Assembly: GCA_029298735.1 (NCBI GenBank)
Contig: JANSLP010000006.1
Span: 124,001 to 188,000, forward strand
DNA length: 64,000 nucleotides
Source: Ophiostoma sp. CBS 140.51
Taxonomy: Eukaryota > Ascomycota > Sordariomycetes > Ophiostomatales > Ophiostomataceae
Reading direction: 5' to 3'
A program made the position numbers and the translations under genes. Position 1 is the first letter of the stretch. Each line of letters starts with the position of its first letter. The notes beneath the pieces were generated by a model. The model saw nothing but the letters and a program-made list of their open reading frames with translations, was not told the origin of the DNA and ran no database searches. Of this stretch, positions 12,365 through 23,200 are shown one piece after another.

Positions 12365-13783
12365 ATGTCCGACAACACAATCTCACACCAAACCGTCACG
12401 ATGAGCAAGGAAAAGCAGTCTCAGCCCCAGTCGCTCGAATTTGTCTCTTTTGATGGCCTCAAGGCTTGGGTCTTTGACCAAGAAGAGTACGAGCGACGTA
12501 CTGGCAAGCCTGTGCCACTGACGGATGAGCAGCGCCGTGCCATTGCCGTCTTGGCCCCTCCGCCGCCGCCTCCACCAGCCGTGGTTACTAACTGGGACGA
12601 TGTAGACACGATTAGCTTGTTGATGCGTAAGTAAAATCCTGGCGGCCACCTGGACAAACTCATATAACGAACACAAGCTCATAAAAATACAATAGGCTAC
12701 CTCCAAGCGCGCAAGTCAAGCAAAGGCGAGATCAACTACCCCGAATTCTTTTCCGAGGATGTACCGGGCCCGGCTGGCACGGTTCATTGGCGAACCCGTT
12801 GCCGCCTTTCGGTGGAAGCATATGGCCATTTGTTCCCGCCTTTGAACCACCCCCGTCCCAGCGACTGCATTTTTACGACCAAGAAGGCGTCTAGACAGTT
12901 TGCGGCACGATGTGCCATAGAGTGGCTCGTCGCCCAGGGCCGGATGTCTGCAGATGGCGAGTACATTGAACCGCTGTCCAAGAGTCCCGCCAAGGGCATC
13001 GCCAACGCCACCAAGAAAATTGTTGTTGCCAGCAAACCAGTCGTCAACAAGCCCGTCGCCAGCGCTGCCGTGGTCGGCAAACCGGTGGTCAACAACACTG
13101 TGGCTAGCATCCCCGTGAAGCAAAGTCTGCCACGGCCGCTAAAACAAGTTCCACCGCAACAGCAGACCGTCATTCAAACCGCAGAGGCAAGCCTAATTAC
13201 GGAAAGCCACGACCTGATTACAGTGGGAGATAGCCAGTATGGTGGCGGCTCCATTGAAGCAGTAATTCGGCAACAGCAGGAGTGGCAGCAGCTGGCTGAA
13301 GCAACACCCAGAGTGCAGTCAATGGCTTCTTATGCAGCAGGTGGTGGTGGAAACGGAGGAGAGACCAACACGGGTCGGTCTGGCCAGTGGAACCTCGTCA
13401 TGGCGGCGGCGGATAACGGCACCAATGCCACCAACGGAAGAGGCAACCCGCCGAGTGTCAACGAACGGCCGTCGCACTTCCGGAGTCACGGCAACGACTA
13501 CGAAGTGTCCAACATTCACATGCTCGACCAGCTTTGCCGAGCAATGAAGCTTGGATCGCCGACATACGAGCTCAGGCCCAGCCGGGTAGGTGCGGAAGGC
13601 ATCTTTGACGGACGCATTGTGTTCTCGCCGCCAAATGCCAAGGGAGGCGGTCCTGGCAAAGTGCCCAACCTGCCTGCGGGTGTCGGCGAAGTTTACGATG
13701 TGTTCACCAAGAAGGCGGCACGTGAGAAGATTGCGCAGAGCGTATTGCAGTACTTCAATCAGGACATGCGGGGAACAGCTTGA
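12365..13783 (+). CDS. Protein with two divergent dsRNA-binding-motif-like regions
   Basis: Two exons (12365-12626 and 12696-13783; intron 12627-12695, donor GTAAGT) encode 449 residues. I see two segments resembling dsRNA-binding motifs. The first, around residues 117-172, runs from TVHWRTRCRLSVEAYGHLF to KKASRQFAARCAIEWLVAQG, which matches the last helix of the fold. The second, at the C-terminus, has a strand region (YELRPSRVGAEGIFDGRIVF) and then KKAAREKIAQSVLQYFNQ. Between them lies a long Ala/Val/Gly/Gln-rich linker. The N-terminal third has a Pro run after DEQRRAIAVLA. The role is not known to me; RNA binding is inferred from the helices only. Another in-frame ATG exists at 12401, and the frame is open back to 12182, but that extension looks like untranslated leader. 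Confidence 0.75.
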
Positions 13784-13972
13784 CTTGTTGTGAGAAAGAC
13801 TTGTTGTGTTTGTATTCGGTGTCCCGTATTTACGACTTATGATTGATATTTTCGACGGTCATAGCGGTTAGTGACAGTCTTTACTATCCTACATCTTTGT
13901 CTTTTTTTGTGGACTGTTTGGTTTTTGTCATTTCGTGTGATATTATATAATTTATGTGTATCTTGACCAACT

Positions 13973-16018
13973 CTACATCACTCTCCAGATGGCACCAGCT
14001 CTTGCAGGTTGTTGAACGTGACTTTGCATATCAATACCGCCACTGCCGCCACCATTGTTGACACCGGCCGTTGCGTTCATCTGCCGGATCCAGGCCAGTT
14101 CCTGCTCAGCGGCATTACGCTCTAGCTGCTGCATCATGTGCAGCTCGTCCAGCATACCATTGACCAGGCTGCGACAGCCGGTCAACATGCGGTGCAGGCT
14201 GGATTGCTGTTGTGCACTGCTGCCCTCTTCGCCTTCCTTGGATTCTTGGGTGCTACCACCACGGCCGAGGCGTTCCAATTGACGTTGCCAGCCCTCGAGT
14301 CTGTGGACTAGATGTGCGCACTCTTCGTGCCATGCTGCGTCAAGAAGGGGCGCTTCTTCGTTAGATAGAAAGGCTGCCGCAACACCCTTGCTGCTCGAGT
14401 GGTGACCCTCATCACCACTGCTCTCATCCTCGTCCATGAGGTCCTCCAGTGTATCAATACCCTGCCGTGCCGCCACAAGATCCGCTGTTTGTTGTGCCCA
14501 TCGCTCAAACCGGCGCACAACCTGGACGTAGCGACTGGTGGATGCTTGTCCGTGGCCGTGACCATGGCCCTGGTCAGAATGGTGGTCCTGGCCGGCCAGT
14601 GACCATACTCCTGACAGTACAGCATCGAGTGTTTGGATCTTTTCTTCCAGAGTGAGGTCAAACGACCCGTCTTCGCTGTACTGGCTACCCCATTCTTGTA
14701 AAGCGGCCGCGTTGACCGACTCGGCACGCTGGCCGGCCATCTGTACAAGCTCGGCGTGGTCAGTAGCTAGGGCTGATAAGCGTTCACCAGCAAGCGCCTG
14801 CCGGGCTGAAGCGTGCCATTCTGCTGTGACGGCCGCTGCGTCTCGGTGCAACAAGTGGAGCTGAAGTAGTGTTGTCTGAAGCCGGCCCGTCTCAGCAGAC
14901 AAGGCGACATTGGCCGGTTTCTTGGAGGGAGACGCGGGCGGTGCGAGGATAGCGGCGATGCGTGGTTTGGGGGCAAGGTTTTTGGCTGGGGAGTAGTGCT
15001 GCTGGTGGGTAGAAAAGGCTGGGCGGTGGGCGGCTGCTGTGGCTGCAGCGGCAGCAGCCCTTCTTTCCTCGACACTGCGCGTCGTTGTTGTCGTCGCAGC
15101 CAAAGCGTTCCGGCGATGTGCAGTAGATGTGGCAGTTGCAGTTGTAGATGATGCACTCGTGGCATCCCGTGTTGGCGGACGGCTGGCGGCGCCACTGCTG
15201 GTGGTTGAGGAAGACTGTACCGACGGAGGACGCAGAACGGTTGCAGAAGATAGAGTTGTGGCGGATGGGGGTCTTGTGGCCGACGGTGGCCTTGAAGGCG
15301 GCTTTGTTGCTGGTCTTGTTGCTGTTGTAGCCGACGACGAGCTGGACACGATTGATGCCGACTTGTTCCGTGTATGGCCTCGCACAGGGGCTGCTGTAGT
15401 CGATGAAGCCGTTGATGCACCTGCTGCCGACCGTGTTCGTGACATTTGACTAAATGTAGGTGCCGTTGCAGATGAAGGCCCGCCTGACGATGTCGACCGC
15501 CCGCTCGATGAAGTCGGTCTTCCACTGCTGGATGGCGGCCGTCGTCCTGCAGCCGCTCCGGGGCCAGATGATATCAGGTGCGACCGTGATGATGAGGGTG
15601 GTTTCGTTGCTGGTCGTGGCGCCATGGATGACGAAGAAGAAGACGTAGTTACAGCATCTGGTCGTCGTAATCTAGCCGACGACAGACCGCCTGTTGCTGA
15701 TGGTGGCCGCGGCTTCTGGTCGATCAATGTCGTCGTCGACCCGGCTGTCGGCTTGACTGGTAGACGGCTTGGTGATGAGCTGCGCACCTCTGTGGTCTGA
15801 CCTGCCTGAGCTGCTGCCGCCGCCGAAGCAGACGGCCCAGCTTGAGGTCGTCGCAAAGACCGGGTCCGCGAAAGGCCGGCACCGCCCGCCGGCGGCGGTT
15901 GCATGGGTATTGACGATAGCGGTGGTATAGGCATGGCGGATGTGTTGTGGGAAGAGTGTTTGTTGTCTGAAAGGGGTGCGTGTTGACGCCTTTTTAGAGG
16001 CGTCGTCGTGAGTAGCAA
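13973..16018 (-). CDS. Ser/Thr-rich protein with a helical C-terminal half, function unknown
   Basis: A single open frame of 681 codons on the minus strand. Residues 1-340 are low in complexity, with Ser, Thr, Ala and Pro runs and basic patches (for example LSRTRSLRRP), and are probably disordered. Residues 370-670 look helical: LQTTLLQLHLLHRDAAAVTA, later EEKIQTLDAVLSGVWSLAG, an acidic patch (LEDLMDEDESSGDEG), and a final helix (MLDELHMMQQLERNAAEQEL). This plan, a basic disordered N-terminus followed by coiled-coil-like helices, is seen in microtubule-associated proteins such as augmin subunits, but I cannot identify the family from memory. An alternative start at 15934 (MPIPPLSS) would drop 28 residues. 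The 3' end faces the convergent dsRNA-binding-like gene 189 bp away. Confidence 0.75.
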   Translation of the reverse strand: MLLTTTPLKRRQHAPLSDNKHSSHNTSAMPIPPLSSIPMQPPPAGGAGLSRTRSLRRPQAGPSASAAAAAQAGQTTEVRSSSPSRLPVKPTAGSTTTLIDQKPRPPSATGGLSSARLRRPDAVTTSSSSSSMAPRPATKPPSSSRSHLISSGPGAAAGRRPPSSSGRPTSSSGRSTSSGGPSSATAPTFSQMSRTRSAAGASTASSTTAAPVRGHTRNKSASIVSSSSSATTATRPATKPPSRPPSATRPPSATTLSSATVLRPPSVQSSSTTSSGAASRPPTRDATSASSTTATATSTAHRRNALAATTTTTRSVEERRAAAAAATAAAHRPAFSTHQQHYSPAKNLAPKPRIAAILAPPASPSKKPANVALSAETGRLQTTLLQLHLLHRDAAAVTAEWHASARQALAGERLSALATDHAELVQMAGQRAESVNAAALQEWGSQYSEDGSFDLTLEEKIQTLDAVLSGVWSLAGQDHHSDQGHGHGHGQASTSRYVQVVRRFERWAQQTADLVAARQGIDTLEDLMDEDESSGDEGHHSSSKGVAAAFLSNEEAPLLDAAWHEECAHLVHRLEGWQRQLERLGRGGSTQESKEGEEGSSAQQQSSLHRMLTGCRSLVNGMLDELHMMQQLERNAAEQELAWIRQMNATAGVNNGGGSGGIDMQSHVQQPARAGAIWRVM

Positions 16019-16850
16019 TTTGGCGATGTTTTTTGTTTGTTGGTTTGTCGTCGGTTGGCCCTGCCGCTAAGGCGCCCTAATAGCGGTCAATTGGGGGAAA
16101 GTCAACAGTGACAGGCATTACGTCGTTAAGGGGTCGCGCACGCGCTATGGTGTGTTGTTAGCGATCATCCGCTAGCGCGCCTTCCCGGGCAGTTGTGGAC
16201 AGCCTCAAAGGGCCGGCCAATCACAGGTCAACGTGAACATCGAAGCACAAGGACAAAAGTACTTTCATGCGGGATCATGCAAATCACAAATATCATGCAC
16301 AAACCTGCCGCCTCACTTTTTTGTGGTTGTCTATCTCGTCTATTTAGCTGCTATTTGATCACGTGTGAGACTTTTCAGGCAGATATGTGACGGAACTGAT
16401 GCCCCGCGAGAAAATAGAGTAAACAAGGCTGAGATTGTCTTTCGGAGAGTTTCACTTTGAGCTTGACTTTTCTTTAGTAGCTTTATGGATTATGTTGGTG
16501 TTCAAAAACATAATCGATATTCTGTCTATATATAATGCTCGGCTGATGCATAGTTGCCTTGCGGTAAAAGAAACGTTTCTTCGTATCCAAAGTCTACCCT
16601 GTTTAAGGTGTATCTCGTCACGTATATATATGCGATTATGATCCTCCTCTGAGTTCCGTTGTAAACCAATAAACCAAGAAAAAAAACATTGCAAAAATGA
16701 CAAAGGAAATGGAAAAGAAGATGGTGATGTGTATCAAAAAAGGTGGAAGAAGTGAAGATAAAAGTTATGTAAATGGGGCGATAGAATCAAAGTAAATCTG
16801 TTCTTTCCAAAAGAACAAGATCATCAAAGAAAGAAAAGCAGACGCAGTGC
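16019..16850. other. Promoter of the Ser/Thr-rich gene and 3' region of the next gene
   Basis: Both flanking genes run on the minus strand, so this is the upstream region of one and the 3' region of the other. It becomes AT-rich from about 16440 to 16840. Only short frames are present; no RNA or repeat is recognised. Confidence 0.6.
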
Positions 16851-19800
16851 TCATGCCTCTTGGATGACAGGAAGCTCGGCACCAGACGGGAGGGACTGCA
16901 TGTTGGCCTTGCCATCCACATCCTGCACGCCTTCACCAGCAGCCCCCTCAGCATCGTGACCGCCCTCGGTCAGGTAGGTCAGAAGCTGTGAAAGGTCGTG
17001 CTTGGCGTACGTGTGCAGCACATCCCGGCATCCCGAGCAGATGCGCAGGTAGCACCACTTGCACCGCCAGCGCATCGAGCGCTCAAAGGTCTGGCATGTC
17101 TGGCAGCTCAGCGGGTAGTTGACGTTGCGGTCGCGGAACATGTCGTGGTGGCGCTGCAGGCAGTTGAACTGGATCTTGGACGGCGGCGGCGCGGCAAAGA
17201 CAGTGTCTGGGGTGATGACGTCGGTCATGTAGCCCGAGGGGAACAAGGGTGGCATACCCGGTGCAAGGGGCAGGCTGTCAATATCCGTCGACGACGAGTC
17301 GGGACGGGGTGAGGCGACGGTGTTCTGCTCTTTGTTGGAGGCTGGCAGACCACCTTGAGGGCCTTGAGAGGGAAGCTGCTTCTGTGCAACCGGCTTGATG
17401 GTCACCTGGCTGCCCGTCTCACTGACAAACGACACGGCCGAATCGGCGTGCTGCTGCTCAGGTACAGTCGCAGGCACTTGCTTGGACGGTGGCACCGGTC
17501 CATTGAGCGCACCGGGAATAGTCGAAATCGATACATTGCGCGACGATGTACGGGGCGCAAACTGTTGCTGCTGGGGTTGTTGAGGCTGGTTTTGACCCGC
17601 GAGCCGGGCAGCGCTTTTCACGGGCCGAATCTCGCGGCCTACAAGGCCCCTGTTCAGAGCCGGTGACTGCTGCTGCTGCTGAGCCGAGGCAAAGGCAGAC
17701 GACGTCGAGGCCGCGGGTGACGCGGCTGGTGACGTAGCCGGTGACACGGGCACGTTCACAACGGTCGTGGAGCTACTCGAGGTACCCACGGTGCCCATCG
17801 TGGACGGCACGATCGACGCGCCATCCTTGAGCTGTCTGCCGTGGCTGTTGTCCTTAGCCTTATCCTCTTCGTCGTGGTATTCGGGTGTGGGCGGGCCCTG
17901 GAACGATGGAGGCGGGGGTGGCGGTTGCGGCTTGGATGTGAGAGGCGAGCGAGTCGTCGTCGTCGGGGTTGTTGTTGTGGGCTGCGGAAGCTCTTTGGCG
18001 GGCGGTGCGGGCGAAGCTGTCGAAATCGAAGGAACCGGTGCAGGTTTGCGCTTAAAGGTCGACTCCACCTTGTTCTCGAGTTTCGTTAGAGAAGAACCCA
18101 TGCTGGGCGCTGCATCGGCTTGCAGTTGAGGCGCAGTCGTCGGCGTCACAGCCGGGCTGGCCTGGCGAGAGGGCCGGATATCACGGCCCGGTAGCCCAAG
18201 TCGAGGCGACGGCGCTACCGAAGAAGGCGAGACACCGTTTGCATTAGTGCCACCGACAAGTGGCGATCTGGGGGGCTGGAGCTGGTTGTTGAGGGCAGAG
18301 CGAGGTGGTGGTGGTAGAGGAGACTGAGGAGGGGGCAGCGGTTGTCTGTAAGCAAGGTAACCACCATCTTTGGCCGGTGCGACGGGGGGCAGTTCCTTCT
18401 GCAGCTGATGCTGTTGCTGTTGCTGTTGCTGCTTCTGATTTTGATGCAAGGTGTCGGGGATGTTAGGTTTATCTTTGGCATCGGCCGCTACCGCGACTGC
18501 AATCGCGTTCTGCAAGGCTGGCGTGGCCTTCAGATTCAGCTCAGTCACTGATAAGTTGCTCTCAGCCTTTTCCGAGCGGCGCCTCCAAATTTCCGTCGAG
18601 GGTGTCGACGAATGCTGGGGAAGCGACGGCAGTGGAGGCAGTGTATCATTTGCTTTCAATCCTGATCCTGACTCTGATCCAAGTCCAGATCCTGCGGCGC
18701 CTGTCGTGACCGTCTTTGACATGACATCCGGTGGCGGGTGGCGCAAAGACGTGGAGCGTGGCGGCCGAACCGCCTCAGTTTTGCTGATGGGGGCAGGCGC
18801 CACAGGCGACTCGGGTTCATTCACCTGAACACTGGAGATGACGTTGCCTGTGCTTGTGTCATTCTTCTTCGGCACCGTGGGCTGGGGCGGCTTGTAGCTG
18901 TAGTATGCGTCCGAATAAGGGTCGTACTCGTCACTGTTGTTTGGGTAGTTTGTGCTGCTTGTGTTTGTGCTGCTGCTCTGCGTGATTCCGTTTGTCACCG
19001 CAACCTTTTCCTCTACTGCGGGCGGTGTAGCGTCGTCTTCTTCGTCCGCATAATCGCCATCTAACAAATATGAGAGAGGTGTGTGTACATCCTCATCCAA
19101 CTTCGAGGCAGAGCCCGGCTGGCGAACATCGAGAAACACCTGGCCCTTTTCACTGGGCAGAGGCCGCAGCGGGGAAGAAGTTGCAGCAGCCATCACGGAC
19201 GAGGTGTTGGTGCTGATTGTGACTTCCGAGTTAGACGACGAGAGACCGGCAAGTGCCGACGAGTCTTCTGAATATGCCGATAAGATGCTCGAAATCGAGG
19301 CTACCCGAGACGACGAAGGCTCCTGCTCCTGTTCTTGTTCTTGCTCTTTTTGAGAAGCGTCCTGGGCGGCGGCAGGGGGCGATGGTGCCCGCACCGTCTT
19401 TGTCTGGGACTGTGTCTCAGAGTTTGAGCTGGCGTCTGCGTCGACTGGCGCCGATGGAAGCTCTGGAAGATCCGGCAATGAACTACGGGCAACGGGAGCA
19501 GCTGGAAGCTCGCTGAGGCTTGAGAAGCTGTTGAAGCTCGGTAGATCAGGCAGTTGGGGTAGTGTAGACAAAGAGGAGAGTACTGGAGCGGCAGCTGGCG
19601 TCGGTTCCTGTGGTGGTGGTGAGGTCGACGGCAGTACCGAGCGATTTGAGTCTGAGCTGGCAACAGATACCGAGCTGCCTACGGGTCTCCTGCGGATGGC
19701 ACGGCTAGGAACGGCCGGTGCTGGAATTTGAGGTTGAGGTTGAGCTGCAGCTGGGCCTGTGATGGGCAGCGGTGCAGGCTTCTTTGCCGGTGGTGGTGGA

Positions 19801-20213
19801 GGCTGATGTGGGAAGAGAGAAAGTGAGGGTGACCGTGCAGACGAAATGGTTCCTGGTACTGTCCGAGCGGACGACTTGGGTGGTGGCGGCGGAAGAGGAG
19901 CAGATGTATTAGAGACAGGGACGGAGGGTGATGATGGTGCCACCGCGGTGGGAGTGGCGGTCGTGGGGATATAAGAGAAGTTGGATGTGGAAAGGACGGT
20001 GGAAGACGCCGGAGGTAGTGGAGGCAGAGAGGGTGTTTCGTCCACAGACGTGGAGGGCCGTGACGCAGAACGTGAAGGAAGAAGCTTCTCCAAGACGGGG
20101 GGTGGCGCAGGCAGAGCTTTGGAGAAACGCGAGCGAGCAGGAGACTTTGGTGTCTTGGGAAAGTTGCTGTTGTTGATGCTGCCAGAGCCAGCATAGGACG
20201 AGTCAAGAGCCAT
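16851..20213 (-). CDS. Large Pro/Ser-rich protein with a C-terminal ZZ-like zinc-binding domain
   Basis: A single open frame of 1120 codons on the minus strand. About the first 1010 residues are disordered in appearance: Pro runs (PLPPPPPKSS, PPPPPAKKP), Ser runs, a Gln run near residues 588-600 and repeated polyproline of the kind that binds SH3 or WW domains. The only folded part is near the C-terminus, roughly residues 1020-1080. It has FNCLQRHHDMF, then CQTC, ten residues, CKWC, four residues, CSGC and a following H-x4-H. This CX2C-X10-CX2C-X4-CX2C-H-H order resembles a ZZ zinc finger, a protein-interaction module. In-frame RPSR and GREIRP-type motifs recur. Function is unknown; an adaptor or scaffold is an inference. 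The start gives MALDSSYAGSGS, with no better Met nearby. Confidence 0.82.
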   Translation of the reverse strand: MALDSSYAGSGSINNSNFPKTPKSPARSRFSKALPAPPPVLEKLLPSRSASRPSTSVDETPSLPPLPPASSTVLSTSNFSYIPTTATPTAVAPSSPSVPVSNTSAPLPPPPPKSSARTVPGTISSARSPSLSLFPHQPPPPPAKKPAPLPITGPAAAQPQPQIPAPAVPSRAIRRRPVGSSVSVASSDSNRSVLPSTSPPPQEPTPAAAPVLSSLSTLPQLPDLPSFNSFSSLSELPAAPVARSSLPDLPELPSAPVDADASSNSETQSQTKTVRAPSPPAAAQDASQKEQEQEQEQEPSSSRVASISSILSAYSEDSSALAGLSSSNSEVTISTNTSSVMAAATSSPLRPLPSEKGQVFLDVRQPGSASKLDEDVHTPLSYLLDGDYADEEDDATPPAVEEKVAVTNGITQSSSTNTSSTNYPNNSDEYDPYSDAYYSYKPPQPTVPKKNDTSTGNVISSVQVNEPESPVAPAPISKTEAVRPPRSTSLRHPPPDVMSKTVTTGAAGSGLGSESGSGLKANDTLPPLPSLPQHSSTPSTEIWRRRSEKAESNLSVTELNLKATPALQNAIAVAVAADAKDKPNIPDTLHQNQKQQQQQQQHQLQKELPPVAPAKDGGYLAYRQPLPPPQSPLPPPPRSALNNQLQPPRSPLVGGTNANGVSPSSVAPSPRLGLPGRDIRPSRQASPAVTPTTAPQLQADAAPSMGSSLTKLENKVESTFKRKPAPVPSISTASPAPPAKELPQPTTTTPTTTTRSPLTSKPQPPPPPPSFQGPPTPEYHDEEDKAKDNSHGRQLKDGASIVPSTMGTVGTSSSSTTVVNVPVSPATSPAASPAASTSSAFASAQQQQQSPALNRGLVGREIRPVKSAARLAGQNQPQQPQQQQFAPRTSSRNVSISTIPGALNGPVPPSKQVPATVPEQQHADSAVSFVSETGSQVTIKPVAQKQLPSQGPQGGLPASNKEQNTVASPRPDSSSTDIDSLPLAPGMPPLFPSGYMTDVITPDTVFAAPPPSKIQFNCLQRHHDMFRDRNVNYPLSCQTCQTFERSMRWRCKWCYLRICSGCRDVLHTYAKHDLSQLLTYLTEGGHDAEGAAGEGVQDVDGKANMQSLPSGAELPVIQEA

Positions 20214-23200
20214 GGCAGGCGGTAGATGCCGGGATACGACGAAGATAGACGAGGAAAGATGTTGGCGCGGATGGCGAGAGTGGAAATGAGGCGCGGATGA
20301 ACAGGATCAGGTACCTGTTCGTTTCTCGAGCCTATCCCGGCTGCTCTCGGTGGCCTTGTTTTGTTTCCTGTCGTCCTTCTCGACCCTTTTCGTGGGATAT
20401 GAGTACGACGTGCAAGATTCCGTACTGCAGCCACTTCTTTCTTCTTTCCTTTTTTTGCCAACAAGCCCCCGGCTGAATCAAGGACGGGCCCTGTTTGGAC
20501 TAATAGCTGGGTTCCGTGCTGGGTTCTGTGTCAGAAACGGCACCTTGTCGATGCTATGGCTCCTTCGATCGAGACCCTGGTCTTAATAGAAAAAAGAGTG
20601 ACAAGAGAAACAAGAGCCAGTGGTTTGCCTCCGTTTCCAGGCAGAGACACAGTTTGAATGTTAAAGCGGCCGTTTTCCGGAGACCCGAAATTTGAGTGCT
20701 GGTAACTGGCAAAAAGCTCGGTATTATTCGAGAGAATAAGGCAAGTGTTGGTTGCTCGGCCGTGAAGAAAACAGAGTGTGTGAATAAAACAAAGAAGTGG
20801 TAGACCCTGCACTTTTCGTGTTACAGGTGGGCAGGAACACAGGCGACGCAAGCCACGCAGATACAGTCACACCGGGCCTGGCGATAAAGAGGTGTAAGGC
20901 AACGCGGGATGTTGTGGATGTGGTGGTCCGGGTCCTCTATGCTGTGTTCCTTGATGCTTTTCTTTTTATCGATTTGATGAAGCTGACGACAGTAGCGAGG
21001 TGTGCGGAGTGTGCTGAACGGGCAGGACGGGCAGAAACGAGCGTGGGAGGCCGAAGTCCATGAAAAACGCAGGGAAGGTGAAACGAGCGAGTGGACAGGC
21101 GATGGAGTGCATCAGCCAGAAAGAGGAAGCGAGAAAGGCGAATGGTAGAAGGCGGCCGGGCGGTAAGACGGAGAAGAAAAAGGAAGATGCGACAAATATA
21201 AGAGGCAGAAAGGTGGAAAGAGAGTCCAGAAAGCCCGAGAAAAAGAAAAGAAACAAAGAAAGAAAGTATCGGGTTCCTCTCCACTAGACGGGCCGCGCGA
21301 TGCAGGGGAGGAGAATGAAGAAAGAACAAAATAAAAAGAACAAGAAAAAGAAAAAAAACTTGTGGAAGGGCTGAAAGATGTGGAAGAAAGACAGGCAGCA
21401 GTCTTTTGGGGAGACGAGTGCGGCGCTGACGGAGAGATGATGGCAAGACAAAAGACAAAACGCAAGGGGATCGTCTCGTGGTCTCGTGGAAGGGGAAAGC
21501 CACGAGGAATGGAGATATGTTCAAGAGTCAGAAATGAAGTTTAAAAGGCAGCCCTTTTTCGGCGTCGTGGTACTTTTGTGTTCTTTCCCCCTTCTTTTGC
21601 AATTCGTCCCATCGTCCCTGCCCTATTTGTCTCTTTTCTCTTTTGTTCCTGTCGACATCAGGTCAGGCCAGGTCGAACCTTCCGCGGCCTCCCGTGCGCG
21701 CGCCTGTCTCGTTCTTGCCTCTCTTGCGTCCCGGAGCCAGCTGAAGGCGCTACGACATACGTAGTTCTGTGTAGTTCTGCGCTACTTGTTTTTTACCAGT
21801 CGTGCCTTCCTTTTTCTTTGCGGAATCCCTCTCAAACCTCCAAAAAACCAAGAATACAAGTGCGATCAAAATTAGACGGGATCGGCCTGGGGCAGGAACC
21901 CCTGTCGCTTCTTTCTCATGGTTTGGCCCACGCGCGGTCAGCCAGCATCGATTGGTGACGAGACGAGCCAGGCGAGCCAGGGCAGGAGCAAAGGGACGAG
22001 ATACCGAAGACGTGGAGGCCCCCCAGCACGCCCCGAGGAGAGCCCTCCCAGGGCAGCTCGGGCAGGAGCCAAGACGCCCACTTGCCCACTTCACACACAC
22101 CCTGGTCTCCAAAGTCCCCAACCCACACCCCCTCCTTCCTTGTCAGAACGGGCGGCTGAAACAGCCACTGGTTAAAGGCGAAAAGACCAGGGGGGAAAGA
22201 GGGTTTTTGAGAATTCAAGAAGGGAAAAAAATGTGATCGAGAGATATTGCACGGAGATGGCGGATGTAGGCCGAAGCAGGCCCATGGTTTGAACGGCATG
22301 GGTTGGAGGGTTTGATTGAATTCAATCTCGATAAACGCGGCGCGAGGCGAGATAAGAGACAACTTTGATATCCAAAATGAGGCAACAAAGCTAGACATTT
22401 CGAGATATCTACAGACCAACAGATCACAGCATCGGGTCAGTGCCCACAGAACGAGTCCGAGGACGGTAATGCTGTGTAAGTGGACAAGAAGAAGATGCAG
22501 ACAAGCGACGGGCGCCGAGTGGCCGACGGGCCTAAGGGTCTTCAGCAGATATCTTTCCTTCTTTCCTTCTTTCCTTCTTCTTCTTGTTTTTCTCTTTCGA
22601 TCTTGATTTTTCTCATTCTCATTTTCGTCCCATTTCTTCACATCGCGCGGGTCGGCCACAATGCAAAACCGCCGAACGATTTTAGGGCCAGGGGAAAAGT
22701 GTGTTTAAAGAGGGGCCTTGTCGCGTTGACAGCCGCGTAAGAAAGTCACAAAATAAGAAAAGACTTGGAAGTATTTTGTACTTTCTCCATCGTCAGGTAA
22801 CATTTCAAGATCAGTTGAAACCATCAACATAGAGAGCAAACAACTGAGTCAAAAGAAATGAACGGACCCTAAATGTACGACTGTGCCTTACTTCAGTCGG
22901 TTCTTCCGAAATAGGGCGGTCTCAAGATTTCAAAGACACTCTACAAGTAAGCAACTGAATCTACGCAATCCAAGACAACGATCCTCCTTGCTGGGAAAGG
23001 TCCTTTGAAGCTTTCAGCAACATTCACCAGCAGACCACTTTAGCGCGTCTCGCTTTGCGTGGCGCATTAGTGCCACACAGACGCGCCGCCATCGCGTCGG
23101 AAAGTAAAGTGTAGCAAAGTGCATCGCGACCCAACAAATGAGGGTGCCGAAGGGTGTCAACAACCTTTTGGAGTGTTTTGGGCCTCTTGGATTGTTGGAG

